A DNA stretch of 41,138 nucleotides from DASQJL01 sp036380835 (GTDB lineage Bacteria > Eisenbacteria > RBG-16-71-46 > SZUA-252). Every line of letters starts with the position of its first letter. The first letter of the stretch is position 1. The notes under the pieces are model-generated. The model was given only the letters and a program-made list of their open reading frames with translations. It was not told the DNA's origin and made no database searches. The DNA lies in contig DASVDZ010000038.1 in NCBI GenBank assembly GCA_036380835.1, positions 1 to 41,138 on the forward strand. The letters run 5' to 3'. This document shows positions 1-8,348 of the stretch, one piece after another. The translations under genes were made by a program, and so were the position numbers.

Positions 1-735
1 CGAGCCGATGCTCGTGGTGAGGGTAGGGACCCCGAGGACGACCACGTTCCGCGCGAACCAGGGAGCGGTCACGAGGAGCGCCCCCGCGACGAGCGGGATC
101 GACCGGCGCCCCACGCCCGCCGCCACGGCGGCGAGCAGGAGGGCAGCGAGTAGGAAGAGCGCGGGCGTCTTGACGAGGATCAGCGCGCCGACCAGCAGCC
201 CCGTCGCGAACCGATCGAGCGCGCTTCGAGATTCGCCGCGATCGAGCTTCGCGGCGAGGACCACGAGCAGGAAGGCGAAGAGGGTTTCGGACAGGAGGAG
301 CCCCGAGTAGGCGATGGCGGCCGGCAGGAGCGCCCAGAGGACCGCTCCGATCCACGCGGCGCGCGCGCTTCGCCGCCGAAGCAGCACGAAGAGAAGGAGC
401 GCCGTGCCGACGTCGAGCGCGGCCTGGACCGCGTAGACCGCGCCGGGATGGCGGCCGACGACTCGATAGATGGCGCCGATGAACGCGACGTACCCGGGAA
501 GACGGAACGCGGTGGGCCTTCCGTCATCCTGGTAGGTGCCGTGCGTCGCCAGCGTCCACGCGATCCGGTCGTAGTCGGCCTGATCCGAGACCGGCGGCCG
601 CGATCGGGCGGCGTCGAATCCGAGGCGGAGGAGGAGGGCGACCGCGAGCACGAGCAGAAGGGACCACGGAAGCGCGGTCCGGGCCGGCGGCGCGGCCGTC
701 GCGGCGAGGCGGTCTCCTTCGTGCGGCGCGCGCAT
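1..735 (-). CDS. GT39/ArnT-like membrane glycosyltransferase, partial (C-terminus beyond the left edge)
   Basis: I translated this frame directly because it runs off the window without a stop; 245 codons are present from an ATG at 733-735. The N-terminus is followed by a hydrophobic segment (PWSLLLVLAVALLLRLGFD) and a short loop with acidic residues (SDQADYDRIAW). Then come several further hydrophobic segments rich in Leu, Ala and Val. This layout (first TM helix, loop with acidic residues, many TM helices) is that of family 39/ArnT-type glycosyltransferases, which transfer sugars from polyprenyl-phosphate donors on the outer face of the inner membrane. It is transcribed divergently from the GDP-fucose synthase gene, so a role in glycan assembly is plausible. 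The exact substrate cannot be read, and the C-terminal domain is missing. Confidence 0.7.
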   Translation of the reverse strand, partial: MRAPHEGDRLAATAAPPARTALPWSLLLVLAVALLLRLGFDAARSRPPVSDQADYDRIAWTLATHGTYQDDGRPTAFRLPGYVAFIGAIYRVVGRHPGAVYAVQAALDVGTALLLFVLLRRRSARAAWIGAVLWALLPAAIAYSGLLLSETLFAFLLVVLAAKLDRGESRSALDRFATGLLVGALILVKTPALFLLAALLLAAVAAGVGRRSIPLVAGALLVTAPWFARNVVVLGVPTLTTSIGS

Positions 736-798
736 GGCACTGGTGTAGCCCCTGCGGGCGGCCCGGTCAAGGGCGGCCGCCCTCCCGGAGCCGCCGCC

Positions 799-827
799 TT
801 GACTTGGATCGCCGGCCGGGCCAGACT
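799..827 (+). promoter_or_regulatory. Candidate sigma70 promoter for the GDP-fucose synthase gene
   Basis: TTGACT (799-804), a 17-base spacer and CAGACT (822-827) lie about 40 bases ahead of the start at 866. The -35 box is good and the -10 box is weak (3 of 6). A GGAGG at 855-859 with a 6-base spacer supports the ATG at 866. Confidence 0.35.
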
Positions 828-865
828 CGCGGGGCGTTCCGCGCCCATCCACCCGGAGGCTCCGC

Positions 866-1840
866 ATGTCCCCGATGTCTCCCTCGACCCGCGTCGTCGT
901 CACCGGCGGCGCCGGATTCCTCGGGCGCCACGTCATGGCGGCGTTTCAGGGCCACGGCTACTCGAACGCGGTCACGTTTCGCTCCTCGGAATACGACCTC
1001 ACGCGGGAGGACCAGGTCGCGCGGATGATCGCCGACCTCGAGCCGGAGGCGATCGTCCACCTGGCCGCCACCGTCGGCGGCATCGGCGCGAACCGGAAGT
1101 TCCCCGGCACGTACTACTACCAGAACCTCATGATGGGCGCGCTCCTGATGGAGCAGGCGCGCCGCGCCGGCGTCCGCCGCTTCCTCTCGGTGGGGACGAT
1201 CTGCTCCTATCCGAAGCACACGCCCGTGCCGTTCCGCGAGGAGGACCTCTGGATGGGCTATCCCGAGGAGACGAACGCGCCCTACGGGCTCGCGAAGAAG
1301 ATGCTCCTCGTCCAGTCGCAGGCGTACCGGCAGGAGTTCGGCTTCGACGCCTCGAACGTCCTGGTCGTGAACCTCTACGGCCCCGGCGACAACTTCCACC
1401 CGGACACGTCCCACGTGATCCCGGCGCTCATCCGGAAGTGCCTCGAGGCGACCGAATCGGGCGCGAAGGAGATCGAGGTCTGGGGGACCGGAAAGGCGAC
1501 GCGTGAGTTCCTCTACGTGGACGACGCCGCGCGCGGGATCGTCGCCGCGCTGGAACGGCTCCCGGGCAGCGATCCGGTCAACCTCGGCGCGGGATTCGAG
1601 ATCTCGATCCGGGACCTGACCGAGACGATCGCCCGCGCGACCGGGTTCGAGGGCGCGCTCCGCTGGGATCCCACGAAGCCGGACGGGCAGCCGCGGCGCT
1701 GCCTCGACACCTCGCGCGCCGAGCGCCTCCTCGGATGGCGCGCGACGACGCCGCTCGACGAGGGGCTAAGGCGCACCGTCGCGTGGTACCGGAACGAGCC
1801 GCGCGAGGCGCTCGTGCGCGCCACGCCGTCGTCCCTCTGA
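866..1840 (+). CDS. fcl: GDP-L-fucose synthase (GDP-4-keto-6-deoxymannose 3,5-epimerase/4-reductase)
   Basis: A 324-aa extended short-chain dehydrogenase. It shows the NAD(P)-binding GGAGFLG (residues 14-20), the family-specific VGGIGAN near residue 70, Ser114 in TICSYPK and the Tyr140-x3-Lys144 pair in YGLAKK. The length fits Fcl/WcaG (about 320 aa). The enzyme converts GDP-4-keto-6-deoxy-D-mannose, the Gmd product, to GDP-L-fucose with NADPH in the cytosol. A gmd gene is present on the other strand at 10636-11586. The ATG at 866 has a well-spaced GGAGG. The gene overlaps the following glycosyltransferase, which suggests co-transcription. Assignment is firm at family level. Confidence 0.9.
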   Translation: MSPMSPSTRVVVTGGAGFLGRHVMAAFQGHGYSNAVTFRSSEYDLTREDQVARMIADLEPEAIVHLAATVGGIGANRKFPGTYYYQNLMMGALLMEQARRAGVRRFLSVGTICSYPKHTPVPFREEDLWMGYPEETNAPYGLAKKMLLVQSQAYRQEFGFDASNVLVVNLYGPGDNFHPDTSHVIPALIRKCLEATESGAKEIEVWGTGKATREFLYVDDAARGIVAALERLPGSDPVNLGAGFEISIRDLTETIARATGFEGALRWDPTKPDGQPRRCLDTSRAERLLGWRATTPLDEGLRRTVAWYRNEPREALVRATPSSL

Positions 1841-2844
1841 GCGGCCCGCCCCCCGACTTCTCCGTCGTCGTTCCCACGCGGGGCGAGGCGGCTTCCCTCC
1901 TCGGTCTCCTCGACGCGCTCGCGAGGCAAACCCTCGACCCGACCCGCCGCGAGATCCTGATCGCGTTCGACGGCGCGGCTCCGGCGCCCGCCGTGCGGGA
2001 GCGGCTCCGGACGCTCGGCGCGCGCGCGATCGAGGGTGGCGAGCGGCGCGGCCCCGGGGCGGCGCGAAACCGCGCCGCGGCGGTGGCGCAAGGCACCTGG
2101 CTCGCGTTCACCGAGGACGATTGCGAGCCCGCGGCCGACTGGCTGGAACGGGCGGCGGGGCGAATCGGACGCGACCCCGCGCTCGGAGCGTTCGAGGGCG
2201 CGACGACCACGCCCGCGGGCGCGCCCGTCCGGCGCCGCGACGGCGACCTGCCGACGCATCTCCCCACGAATTTCTTCGTGCGGCGCGATCTCTTCGAACG
2301 CGTGGGCGGCTACCGCGAAGACTTCTTCGACGCCGCGCGCGGCGTCTATTTCCGGGAGGATTCGGACTTCGGCTTCACGCTCGAGGAGGCGGGAGCGCGG
2401 GTCGCGTTCGACCCGGTGGTGCGCGTGACGCATCCGGCCGAGCATCCGCGCTTCCTCGATCCCCTTCGATGGGCGCGGCGCTACGAGATGGACCCGCTAC
2501 TCCAGCGGCGCCATCCCCGCCGCTTCCGCGAGCGGATCGAGGTCGCGCGGGTCGGGCCGTTCCGCGTCCGGCGCGTCGTGCTCCGCGCGTCGTTCGCCTA
2601 CCTGATCGCGCTCGCCGCGGGCGCCGCCGCGTGGCTCCTCGGCGAAGAGGGGCTCGCGGCGGTCTTCCTGATCGCCGCGGCGCTCGCGCTCCTCCCGCTC
2701 GCGCTCAAGTGGCGCTTCCGGCCGGCGCGTCTTCTCCTCGCCCCGGCCGTCCCCTTCGTGCTGGCGGCGGCGCTCCTCCGGGGCACCGCGCGGGCGCGGC
2801 GCCTCGGCGACGCCGCCCCCCGCGGGACGCCGGCTACGCCCTGA
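1783..2844 (+). CDS. Family 2 glycosyltransferase with C-terminal membrane segments
   Basis: The GT-A core starts with DFSVVVPTRGE shortly after the start, followed by an acidic pair in LAFTEDDCEPA. Further on are the acceptor-side motifs FFVRRDLFERVGGY and REDSDFGFTLEEAG, all typical of GT2 enzymes. Two or three hydrophobic stretches follow near the C-terminus (AYLIALAAGAAAWLL; LAAVFLIAAALALLPLAL; LLLAPAVPFVLAAALL), so it is probably membrane-attached and acts on a lipid-linked acceptor. The start is uncertain. An ATG at 1735 would overlap fcl by 106 bases, while the GTG at 1783 overlaps by 58 and still leaves the domain whole. The last 11 bases overlap the convergent methyltransferase. Donor sugar is unknown; GDP-fucose is a reasonable guess from its neighbour. 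Confidence 0.85.
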   Translation: MVPERAARGARARHAVVPLSGPPPDFSVVVPTRGEAASLLGLLDALARQTLDPTRREILIAFDGAAPAPAVRERLRTLGARAIEGGERRGPGAARNRAAAVAQGTWLAFTEDDCEPAADWLERAAGRIGRDPALGAFEGATTTPAGAPVRRRDGDLPTHLPTNFFVRRDLFERVGGYREDFFDAARGVYFREDSDFGFTLEEAGARVAFDPVVRVTHPAEHPRFLDPLRWARRYEMDPLLQRRHPRRFRERIEVARVGPFRVRRVVLRASFAYLIALAAGAAAWLLGEEGLAAVFLIAAALALLPLALKWRFRPARLLLAPAVPFVLAAALLRGTARARRLGDAAPRGTPATP

Positions 2845-3649
2845 CGCCCCGCGCGGCCCACGCGCGGGCCGTGAGCCGGATCGAGCCGTCCGGATTCGCG
2901 GGCAGCGAGCGCCGAAGCCGCTCCCGGAGCGCCTCGCGCGCTTCCGCCTCGAGCGACGCGACGTACGTGGGCGCCGGTCCCTGGCCCCCGAGGAAGGGAG
3001 CCCAGTAGTCGTCGAACGATCGGAATCGCGTCGTCACGTCGATCGCCCGCGTCGCGACGTCTCGAAGCGGCGCCCGGGAGAAGAGGTCGGCGAGAGCGCC
3101 CTCGCGGCAGAGCGGAAACCGCGGACCTTCGTCGAGCGGCGCGGCGGAGGGGTCGAGGGCGACCGCGGCGTCCCAGAAGCGCCGCAGCATCTCCATCCGG
3201 CCGGCGTAGTCCCAGACGTACGCCGCGACCACGCCTCCGGGGCGGCACGACCGCGCCATCTCGGCGACCGCCCGGTCCGGCTCCGGCACGAAGTTGAGGG
3301 CGAGCCCCGAGACGACCGCGTCGAACGAGCCGTCCGCGACGGGGAGAGAGCGCGCGTCGCCGACGTGGAACGAGACCCGCGCGTCGGGGATCGCGCGGTG
3401 TGCGTGCGCGACGAAGCCGTCCGAGGGATCGACGCCGGTCACGGAACGCGGCCGAGAGGTCTCGAGGATCGTCGCGGCGAGAGCGCCGGTGCCACAGCCC
3501 ACGTCGAGCCAGGCGGCGTCGGCGGGAACGCCGAGCCACGCCAGGAACGTCCGGGCGACTCGCCGGCTCCACCGCCCGATGAAGGCTTCGTAGGCGTCCC
3601 CGGTCGCCCAGACGTCCGGCGGCACCGGGTGCTCCGATGGATGGGGCAT
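2834..3649 (-). CDS. Class I SAM-dependent methyltransferase (UbiE/Methyltransf_11 type)
   Basis: A 271-aa protein with glycine-rich motif I WLDVGCGTGALA near residue 50, an acidic residue ending strand 2 (VTGVDPSDG), GDARSLPVADGSFDAV and the post-II motif RPGGVVAAYVWDY. These are the standard SAM-binding features of small-molecule methyltransferases. The last third (FRSFDDYWAPFLGGQGPAP) resembles that of generic class I methyltransferases, and no substrate can be assigned. It is the last gene of the leftward pyr/polysaccharide run, 10 bases after the export protein, so sugar or lipid-linked glycan methylation is an inference from context. It overlaps the convergent glycosyltransferase by 11 bases. 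Confidence 0.85.
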   Translation of the reverse strand: MPHPSEHPVPPDVWATGDAYEAFIGRWSRRVARTFLAWLGVPADAAWLDVGCGTGALAATILETSRPRSVTGVDPSDGFVAHAHRAIPDARVSFHVGDARSLPVADGSFDAVVSGLALNFVPEPDRAVAEMARSCRPGGVVAAYVWDYAGRMEMLRRFWDAAVALDPSAAPLDEGPRFPLCREGALADLFSRAPLRDVATRAIDVTTRFRSFDDYWAPFLGGQGPAPTYVASLEAEAREALRERLRRSLPANPDGSIRLTARAWAARGVRA

Positions 3650-3659
3650 GACGTCTCCG

Positions 3660-5294
3660 CTACTTCGTCGCCTGGTGGATCACGAGGTAGATCGTGGCCG
3701 CCTGCGCGGCGGTGGTGAGGAAATCCCGGAAGGACGCGAGGAAGCTCTTCTCTTCCTTCGCCGGGACCCAGACGACGTCCCCGGCGCGAAGCTCGCCGGC
3801 CTCGCGCGCCCCCACGAGGCGGCCGGTGGTCGCCAGGGTGACGCGCACGCGGCCACGGTTGGCGCGCGACGTGAACCCTCCCGCCGTGCTCACGTAGTCC
3901 GAGACGCGATTCCCGGCGACGAACGGGACGTACCCCGGCCGGCGGACCTCTCCCTGCACCGAGACGAACGGGAACCGGCGCGGCACGACGATCCGATCGC
4001 CGTTCGCGAGGAGGACGTCGCCCCGCTCGTCTCCGCGCGCGAGGAGCGCCCCGACGTCCGCCGAGACGGCCCGACGCTCCTTCGCGCTCAGGACGACGTA
4101 GTCGCGATCGCTCTGGCTCAGGAGCTGCTCGCTCTCCCGCGCGAGGCGGAGGAACGCCGTGTCGGGCGGGGCGAGCGCGCGGTCGCGCTCGACGCGCACC
4201 GCGAGGGTGTCGGCTTCTTCGCCGTATCCGCCGGCCTGTTCGAGGAGCGCGCGAACGCGGTCGCGTCCCGGCGTGATCGGATAGGGGCCCGGTCGCGCGA
4301 CCTCGCCCACGAGCGTGACGGTCGAACCCTCGTGCCAGCGGACCCGGCCCGGCACGAAGAGCCGATCGCCGTCCCGGAGCGGAGGATCGGCGTCGCCCCC
4401 CGGGGAGGCGAGCGCGGCTGGAAGCCCGGCCCCCTCCCGCGTCGTCGCGCCCGCGTCGTCGAATCGCTCGAGCGTCGCCTGATCCGCCGCGGCGTCGGGC
4501 AGGAGGCCGCCCGCCACCGCGACCAGGTCGCTCAGCCGGTCGCCCGGGACGAAGTCGAACCGGTCGGGGTGCGCCACGGAGCCCAGGGCGTCGACGTGTC
4601 TCCCCGCCGGCGGCACGAAGACAACGTCGGTCTCGAAGACCAGCGGGTCGCGCTCCAGCGATCCCGCGCGCGTCGCGCGCACGAGATCGACGCGGAGCGT
4701 GTCCGGCCCGCGGCGCACCTCGATGCCCCGCCGCGCGCCGCCCGGCGCGACGCCGCCGGCCGTGGCGATCGCCTCGGAGGCGCGGACGGGCGCCTGCACG
4801 GTCACCGCCCCGGGCCTCGCGACGTCGCCCAGGACGAAGAGGCGGAACCGGCGGGGGCGGAAGAGCGAGAGTCCGAGTCCCTTCCCCCGCACGTACGGCC
4901 TCATCAGCTCCCGCACCCGCGCGTCGAGCTCCGCGAGGGTGAGCCCGGCCACGGGGACCGCGCCCACGTCGGGCAGGATCAGGTCGCCCGCGGGGCCGAC
5001 GCGCAGGACCCTCGGTTCGGCGAGCTCGGAGAATCGGAGGGCGATCTCGTCGCCGGGCCCGATCCGGTAGGTCGCCGGGTCGACGCGGCCGGCGATCGGC
5101 GGGTTCGCCTCGGGCAGCGCTTCCCGCGCGACCCCGGCGTCGGGGGCGGTTCCCGCGGGAGCGAGGTCGGTCGTGGGCGCGGCCTGCGCGCGCGCCACGG
5201 CGGGGGCGGAGACACCCAGCGCCAAGGCCAGGGCGGCGAGGACGATGGCGCCGGGACGGCGCCGATGTGCGGCGAAAGGAGTCAAGCGTTCCAT
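3660..5294 (-). CDS. Polysaccharide export protein with repeated SLBB domains (Wza-like)
   Basis: A 544-aa protein with an N-terminal signal peptide (hydrophobic ALALALGVSAPAVARAQA). Next is the Poly_export motif YRIGPGDEI at residues 76-84, then several SLBB-type repeats recognisable by VLGDVARPG, LVGEVARPGPY and VQGEVRRPGYV, each followed by an AGG turn. A final segment (ATIYLVIHQ) may be a membrane helix. It has no clear lipobox, unlike E. coli Wza. Family knowledge places it in the outer-membrane/periplasmic export channel for capsule or exopolysaccharide. It follows the Wzx-like gene after an 82-base gap, and no good ribosome-binding site is visible before the ATG at 5294. No Wzc-type kinase lies in the window. 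Confidence 0.85.
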   Translation of the reverse strand: MERLTPFAAHRRRPGAIVLAALALALGVSAPAVARAQAAPTTDLAPAGTAPDAGVAREALPEANPPIAGRVDPATYRIGPGDEIALRFSELAEPRVLRVGPAGDLILPDVGAVPVAGLTLAELDARVRELMRPYVRGKGLGLSLFRPRRFRLFVLGDVARPGAVTVQAPVRASEAIATAGGVAPGGARRGIEVRRGPDTLRVDLVRATRAGSLERDPLVFETDVVFVPPAGRHVDALGSVAHPDRFDFVPGDRLSDLVAVAGGLLPDAAADQATLERFDDAGATTREGAGLPAALASPGGDADPPLRDGDRLFVPGRVRWHEGSTVTLVGEVARPGPYPITPGRDRVRALLEQAGGYGEEADTLAVRVERDRALAPPDTAFLRLARESEQLLSQSDRDYVVLSAKERRAVSADVGALLARGDERGDVLLANGDRIVVPRRFPFVSVQGEVRRPGYVPFVAGNRVSDYVSTAGGFTSRANRGRVRVTLATTGRLVGAREAGELRAGDVVWVPAKEEKSFLASFRDFLTTAAQAATIYLVIHQATK

Positions 5295-5376
5295 GATGCC
5301 ACGATGGGGGGACGCCGGAAAGCCCGTCCTTCCGCAGACGCCGGGCAGCGGATCGCGCAGAATCCGTCCCGCCCCC

Positions 5377-6834
5377 CTACGTCTCGGACGATCCCAACCG
5401 CCTCCGGACGATCGCGGCCACCGCGCGCCACTCGTGCGGCCGCACCACGATGAGCGTCCAGGCCACGAGGGCGGCCCCCCCGACGGCCGACCCGGCGAGA
5501 TCCCGCGGCGTCCAGGCCGCGAGCCCGAGCAGGAGGGCCAGGGAGGCGAGGAGGAGCCTCCGGTTGTCCGGTCCGAGACGGAAGCCGACGATGCGCCGGG
5601 CGAGGAAGTAGTGGAGCAGCGCGTGCGTGACGTGCGCGGCGACGTAGCCGATCACGACGCTCCGGATCCCGATCCGATCGACGAGGAGGACGAAGACGGT
5701 GAGCAGCGTGGCGCCGTAGACGAGGTCGAAGAGCACCCACGGGCGGAGGCGGTTCCGCGGCACGAGCCAGATGCCGAACATCCAAGCCGCCGCGCGGAAG
5801 TAGTCGCCGAGGAACTGGAGCGGCAGGAGGTCGAGGGCCGGGAGGAATCGGCCCGAATAGAAGAGGGGCACCCAGATCGGCGCGCCGACCAGGATGCCCG
5901 CGCTCGCGCCGGTCACGAGGAGGAACGCGAGGCGCACGGCGCTCCGCATCGTCGGCGCCGCGTCGGCGTCGGTCGGGAGCGCCGCGATCTCGGGCCATAC
6001 GTTCGCGGTGATCGAGTTCAGGATGGTCGGCATGAGGAGCCCCGACACGCCGACGCAGACCTGGTAGATGCCGTTCGGCGCGAGACCCAACTTGTCGACG
6101 AGGAGGCTCCGGAGGACGAGGAGCGTGAGCGTCGAGGAGAGCCCGACCAGGAGCGAGGAGACGCCGAAACGAAGGAGCGGCCGTAGGAGCGATCGGTCGA
6201 TCCGCTTCGGGGGACGGGTCGCGTCCTTCGGCGTGTGCGGCGCCAGCAGCCGCCCGCTCATCCAGACGTAGAACGCCGCGATCACGACGAGCTGGGACAC
6301 CGCGCCCCGCACGCCGAAGAAATGCGCGAGCGGAACGATCGTCGCGATTCCGGCGACGGCCACCGCCACGTTGAGGCTCGCCATCGCGGGGACCGCCTGG
6401 TGGCCCTGGAGCATCGACACGCGGAGCGACGCGACGGCCGAGAGCGGCACCGACGCCGCCCCGAGGAGGACGGCCCACGTGAAGGCGGGGTCGCGGTAGA
6501 TCGCGCGCGCGAGCCACGGCGAGGCCGCCATCGCGAGGAGCGCCAGGCCGCCGCCGAGGGCCCAGGCGATCGAGAGTCCCGTCCGCTCGAGCGCGACGAT
6601 CCGCGCGGGATCGTTCCGCCCGCGCGCGTCGGCGATCAGCGCGACGAGCCCGTTCCCGATCCCGAGCGTCGCGAGCGGCACGAGCACGGCCGTGAGCGAG
6701 GCGAGCTGCGCCAGGACGCCGGTCCCCTCGGGGCCGAGCCACTGCGCGAGGATCTTGGCGCGGACGATCGCGGCGACGACGGTCGCGACGGATCCGAGGC
6801 CCAAGACCGCGGTCGAGCGGACGAGCCGGCGCAC
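5377..6834 (-). CDS. Wzx-like oligosaccharide flippase (MOP superfamily)
   Basis: A 485-aa polytopic membrane protein starting with GTG. It has roughly 12-14 hydrophobic segments, and the N-terminal LGLGSVATVVAAIVRAKILA followed by WLGPEGTG is characteristic of Wzx/polysaccharide_synt proteins. Such proteins move undecaprenyl-linked repeat units across the inner membrane. It lies 18 bases after rfbB and upstream of the SLBB export gene, which fits a Wzx/Wzy-type pathway, but no Wzy polymerase is seen in the window. Lipid II flippase MurJ is another MOP member, but the sugar-nucleotide neighbourhood favours Wzx. Confidence 0.85.
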   Translation of the reverse strand: MRRLVRSTAVLGLGSVATVVAAIVRAKILAQWLGPEGTGVLAQLASLTAVLVPLATLGIGNGLVALIADARGRNDPARIVALERTGLSIAWALGGGLALLAMAASPWLARAIYRDPAFTWAVLLGAASVPLSAVASLRVSMLQGHQAVPAMASLNVAVAVAGIATIVPLAHFFGVRGAVSQLVVIAAFYVWMSGRLLAPHTPKDATRPPKRIDRSLLRPLLRFGVSSLLVGLSSTLTLLVLRSLLVDKLGLAPNGIYQVCVGVSGLLMPTILNSITANVWPEIAALPTDADAAPTMRSAVRLAFLLVTGASAGILVGAPIWVPLFYSGRFLPALDLLPLQFLGDYFRAAAWMFGIWLVPRNRLRPWVLFDLVYGATLLTVFVLLVDRIGIRSVVIGYVAAHVTHALLHYFLARRIVGFRLGPDNRRLLLASLALLLGLAAWTPRDLAGSAVGGAALVAWTLIVVRPHEWRAVAAIVRRRLGSSET

Positions 6835-6852
6835 GGGCGCGGCCCCTACGGG

Positions 6853-7884
6853 CTACCGGGACCCGTAGGTCCGCTCGTAGTAGTGGCGGAACGCGCCGGA
6901 GCGGATCGCCTCCCACCACGGGCGGTTCGCGACATACCAGTCGATCGTCTCGGCGATGCCGTGCGCGAAGTCGATCGAGGGGGCGAATCCGGTCTTGACC
7001 CTGAGGCGCGACGCGTCGATGGCGTACCGGCGGTCGTGCCCCGGGCGGTCGGTCACGTGCTCGAGGAGCGACTTCGGCTTTCCGATCCGCTCGAGGATCA
7101 GCGCGGCGATCTCGAGCACGGAGCGCTCGTTCCCTCCCGCGACGTTGAACGTCTCCCCCTCCACGTCGTCCGCTTCGAGGATCGCCACGAGCGCGCGGCA
7201 GTGGTCCTCCACGTGGATCCAGTCGCGCGTGTTCTTCCCGCTCCCGTAGACCGGAAGCGGCCTCCCCTCGAGCGCGTTGGTGACGAAGAGCGGGATGAGC
7301 TTCTCGGGATACTGGTACGGGCCGTAGTTGTTGCTGCACCGCGTCACCACCGCGGGCACGCCGTGCGTCACCGCGTAGGCGTACGCGAGCCGGTCGCCGC
7401 CGATCTTGGACGCGGCGTAGGGGTTCCGCGCGAGGAGCGGCGCCGCTTCCGACGCGGCGTCCCCCAGGATCTCGCCGTAGACCTCGTCGGTCGAGATCTG
7501 GACGAAGCGGAGGACCTTGCCGCGGCGCGCCTCCTCGAGCAGGACGAAGACGCCGTAGGTGTCGGTGAGCACGAAGTCCTTCGCGTCGTCGATCGAGCGG
7601 TCGACGTGCGTCTCGGCCGCGAAGTTCACGACGACGTCGGCCCCCGCCATGGCCTCCGCCACGGCCTCCGGATCGCAGATGTCGCCGCGGAGGAACCGAT
7701 AGCCCGGGTCGTCCTTCACCGCCTCGAGGTTCGCGAGGTTCCCCGCGTACGTCAGCTTGTCGAGGACGGTGACGCGCGACTCGGGGAACCGGCGCTTCAC
7801 GTGACGGACGAAGTTCGACCCGATGAATCCGGCGCCCCCCGTGACGAGGAATCGCGCTCGATCGAGGCCAAGCCCCTTCGCCAC
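6853..7884 (-). CDS. rfbB: dTDP-glucose 4,6-dehydratase
   Basis: A 343-aa extended SDR enzyme, GTG start. It has the NAD-binding GGAGFIG (residues 16-22), catalytic STDEVYGE (131-138, with Asp-Glu as in RmlB) and YAASK (156-160). RSIDD and RCSNNYGPYQYPEKLIPLF are diagnostic for dTDP-glucose dehydratases. It converts dTDP-glucose to dTDP-4-keto-6-deoxyglucose. Only 2 bases separate it from the RfbC-family gene upstream, which supports a joint deoxysugar step. RfbA (thymidylyltransferase) and RfbD (reductase) are not in the window, so the final dTDP-sugar is unknown. Confidence 0.9.
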   Translation of the reverse strand: MAKGLGLDRARFLVTGGAGFIGSNFVRHVKRRFPESRVTVLDKLTYAGNLANLEAVKDDPGYRFLRGDICDPEAVAEAMAGADVVVNFAAETHVDRSIDDAKDFVLTDTYGVFVLLEEARRGKVLRFVQISTDEVYGEILGDAASEAAPLLARNPYAASKIGGDRLAYAYAVTHGVPAVVTRCSNNYGPYQYPEKLIPLFVTNALEGRPLPVYGSGKNTRDWIHVEDHCRALVAILEADDVEGETFNVAGGNERSVLEIAALILERIGKPKSLLEHVTDRPGHDRRYAIDASRLRVKTGFAPSIDFAHGIAETIDWYVANRPWWEAIRSGAFRHYYERTYGSR

Positions 7885-7886
7885 CG

Positions 7887-8348
7887 TCAGCCGTCCTTCC
7901 GCGACCAGTCGTACGGGATGTCGTTGTCGTGCGGATCGACGCGATACTCGTCGGGGCTCTCGTACCGGTAGGGCTCGGTCGGCGTGTTGACCAGCATGGC
8001 GGGCTCGGTGCCGATTCCCTTCATGCCGTGCCAGACGCCGGGCGGAATGGTGATCAGGATGGGGTTCCGCTCGCCCATGAAGAACTCGTTCACGAGCCCC
8101 TTGGTGGGCGAGTCGTCGCGGCCGTCGTAGAGGACGACCTTCATCATCCCCTTGACGATCACGAAGTGGTCGGTCTGGACCTTGTGGTAGTGCCAGCCCT
8201 TGACCACTCCCGGGTAGGCGACCGAGACGTACGTCTGTCCGAAGCGTTGGAAGAACGGGTCGTCCGAACGCATCATCTCCATCAGGTACCCGCGCTCGTC
8301 CGCGATCACCTTGAGCGGCTTCACGTGCACGCCGTGGATCAGCTTCAT
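7887..8348 (-). CDS. dTDP-4-dehydrorhamnose 3,5-epimerase family protein (short cupin)
   Basis: A 153-aa cupin starting at MKLIHGVHVKPL. An open frame continues upstream, but the conserved domain begins here and this ATG overlaps the ugd stop as ATGA. Motifs are ERGYLMEMMR, GWHYHKVQTDHF and IPPGVWHGMKG, matching the RfbC fold. It is shorter than typical RfbC (about 180 aa), and the HYHKVQTDHF pattern differs from classic RfbC (LHYQ). It may therefore be an epimerase of altered specificity or a 3,4-ketoisomerase-like relative. Its position directly before rfbB supports action on dTDP-4-keto-6-deoxyglucose. Family firm, precise reaction uncertain. Confidence 0.8.
   Translation of the reverse strand: MKLIHGVHVKPLKVIADERGYLMEMMRSDDPFFQRFGQTYVSVAYPGVVKGWHYHKVQTDHFVIVKGMMKVVLYDGRDDSPTKGLVNEFFMGERNPILITIPPGVWHGMKGIGTEPAMLVNTPTEPYRYESPDEYRVDPHDNDIPYDWSRKDG

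Noticed and set aside
1735..1840. ATG at 1735 as the glycosyltransferase start
   Set aside because: It would overlap fcl by 106 bases and adds only an Arg/Ala-rich segment without homology signals.
3648..5453. 601-codon plus-strand frame opposite the SLBB export gene
   Set aside because: Composition typical of antisense of GC-rich coding DNA; SLBB motifs lie on the minus strand.
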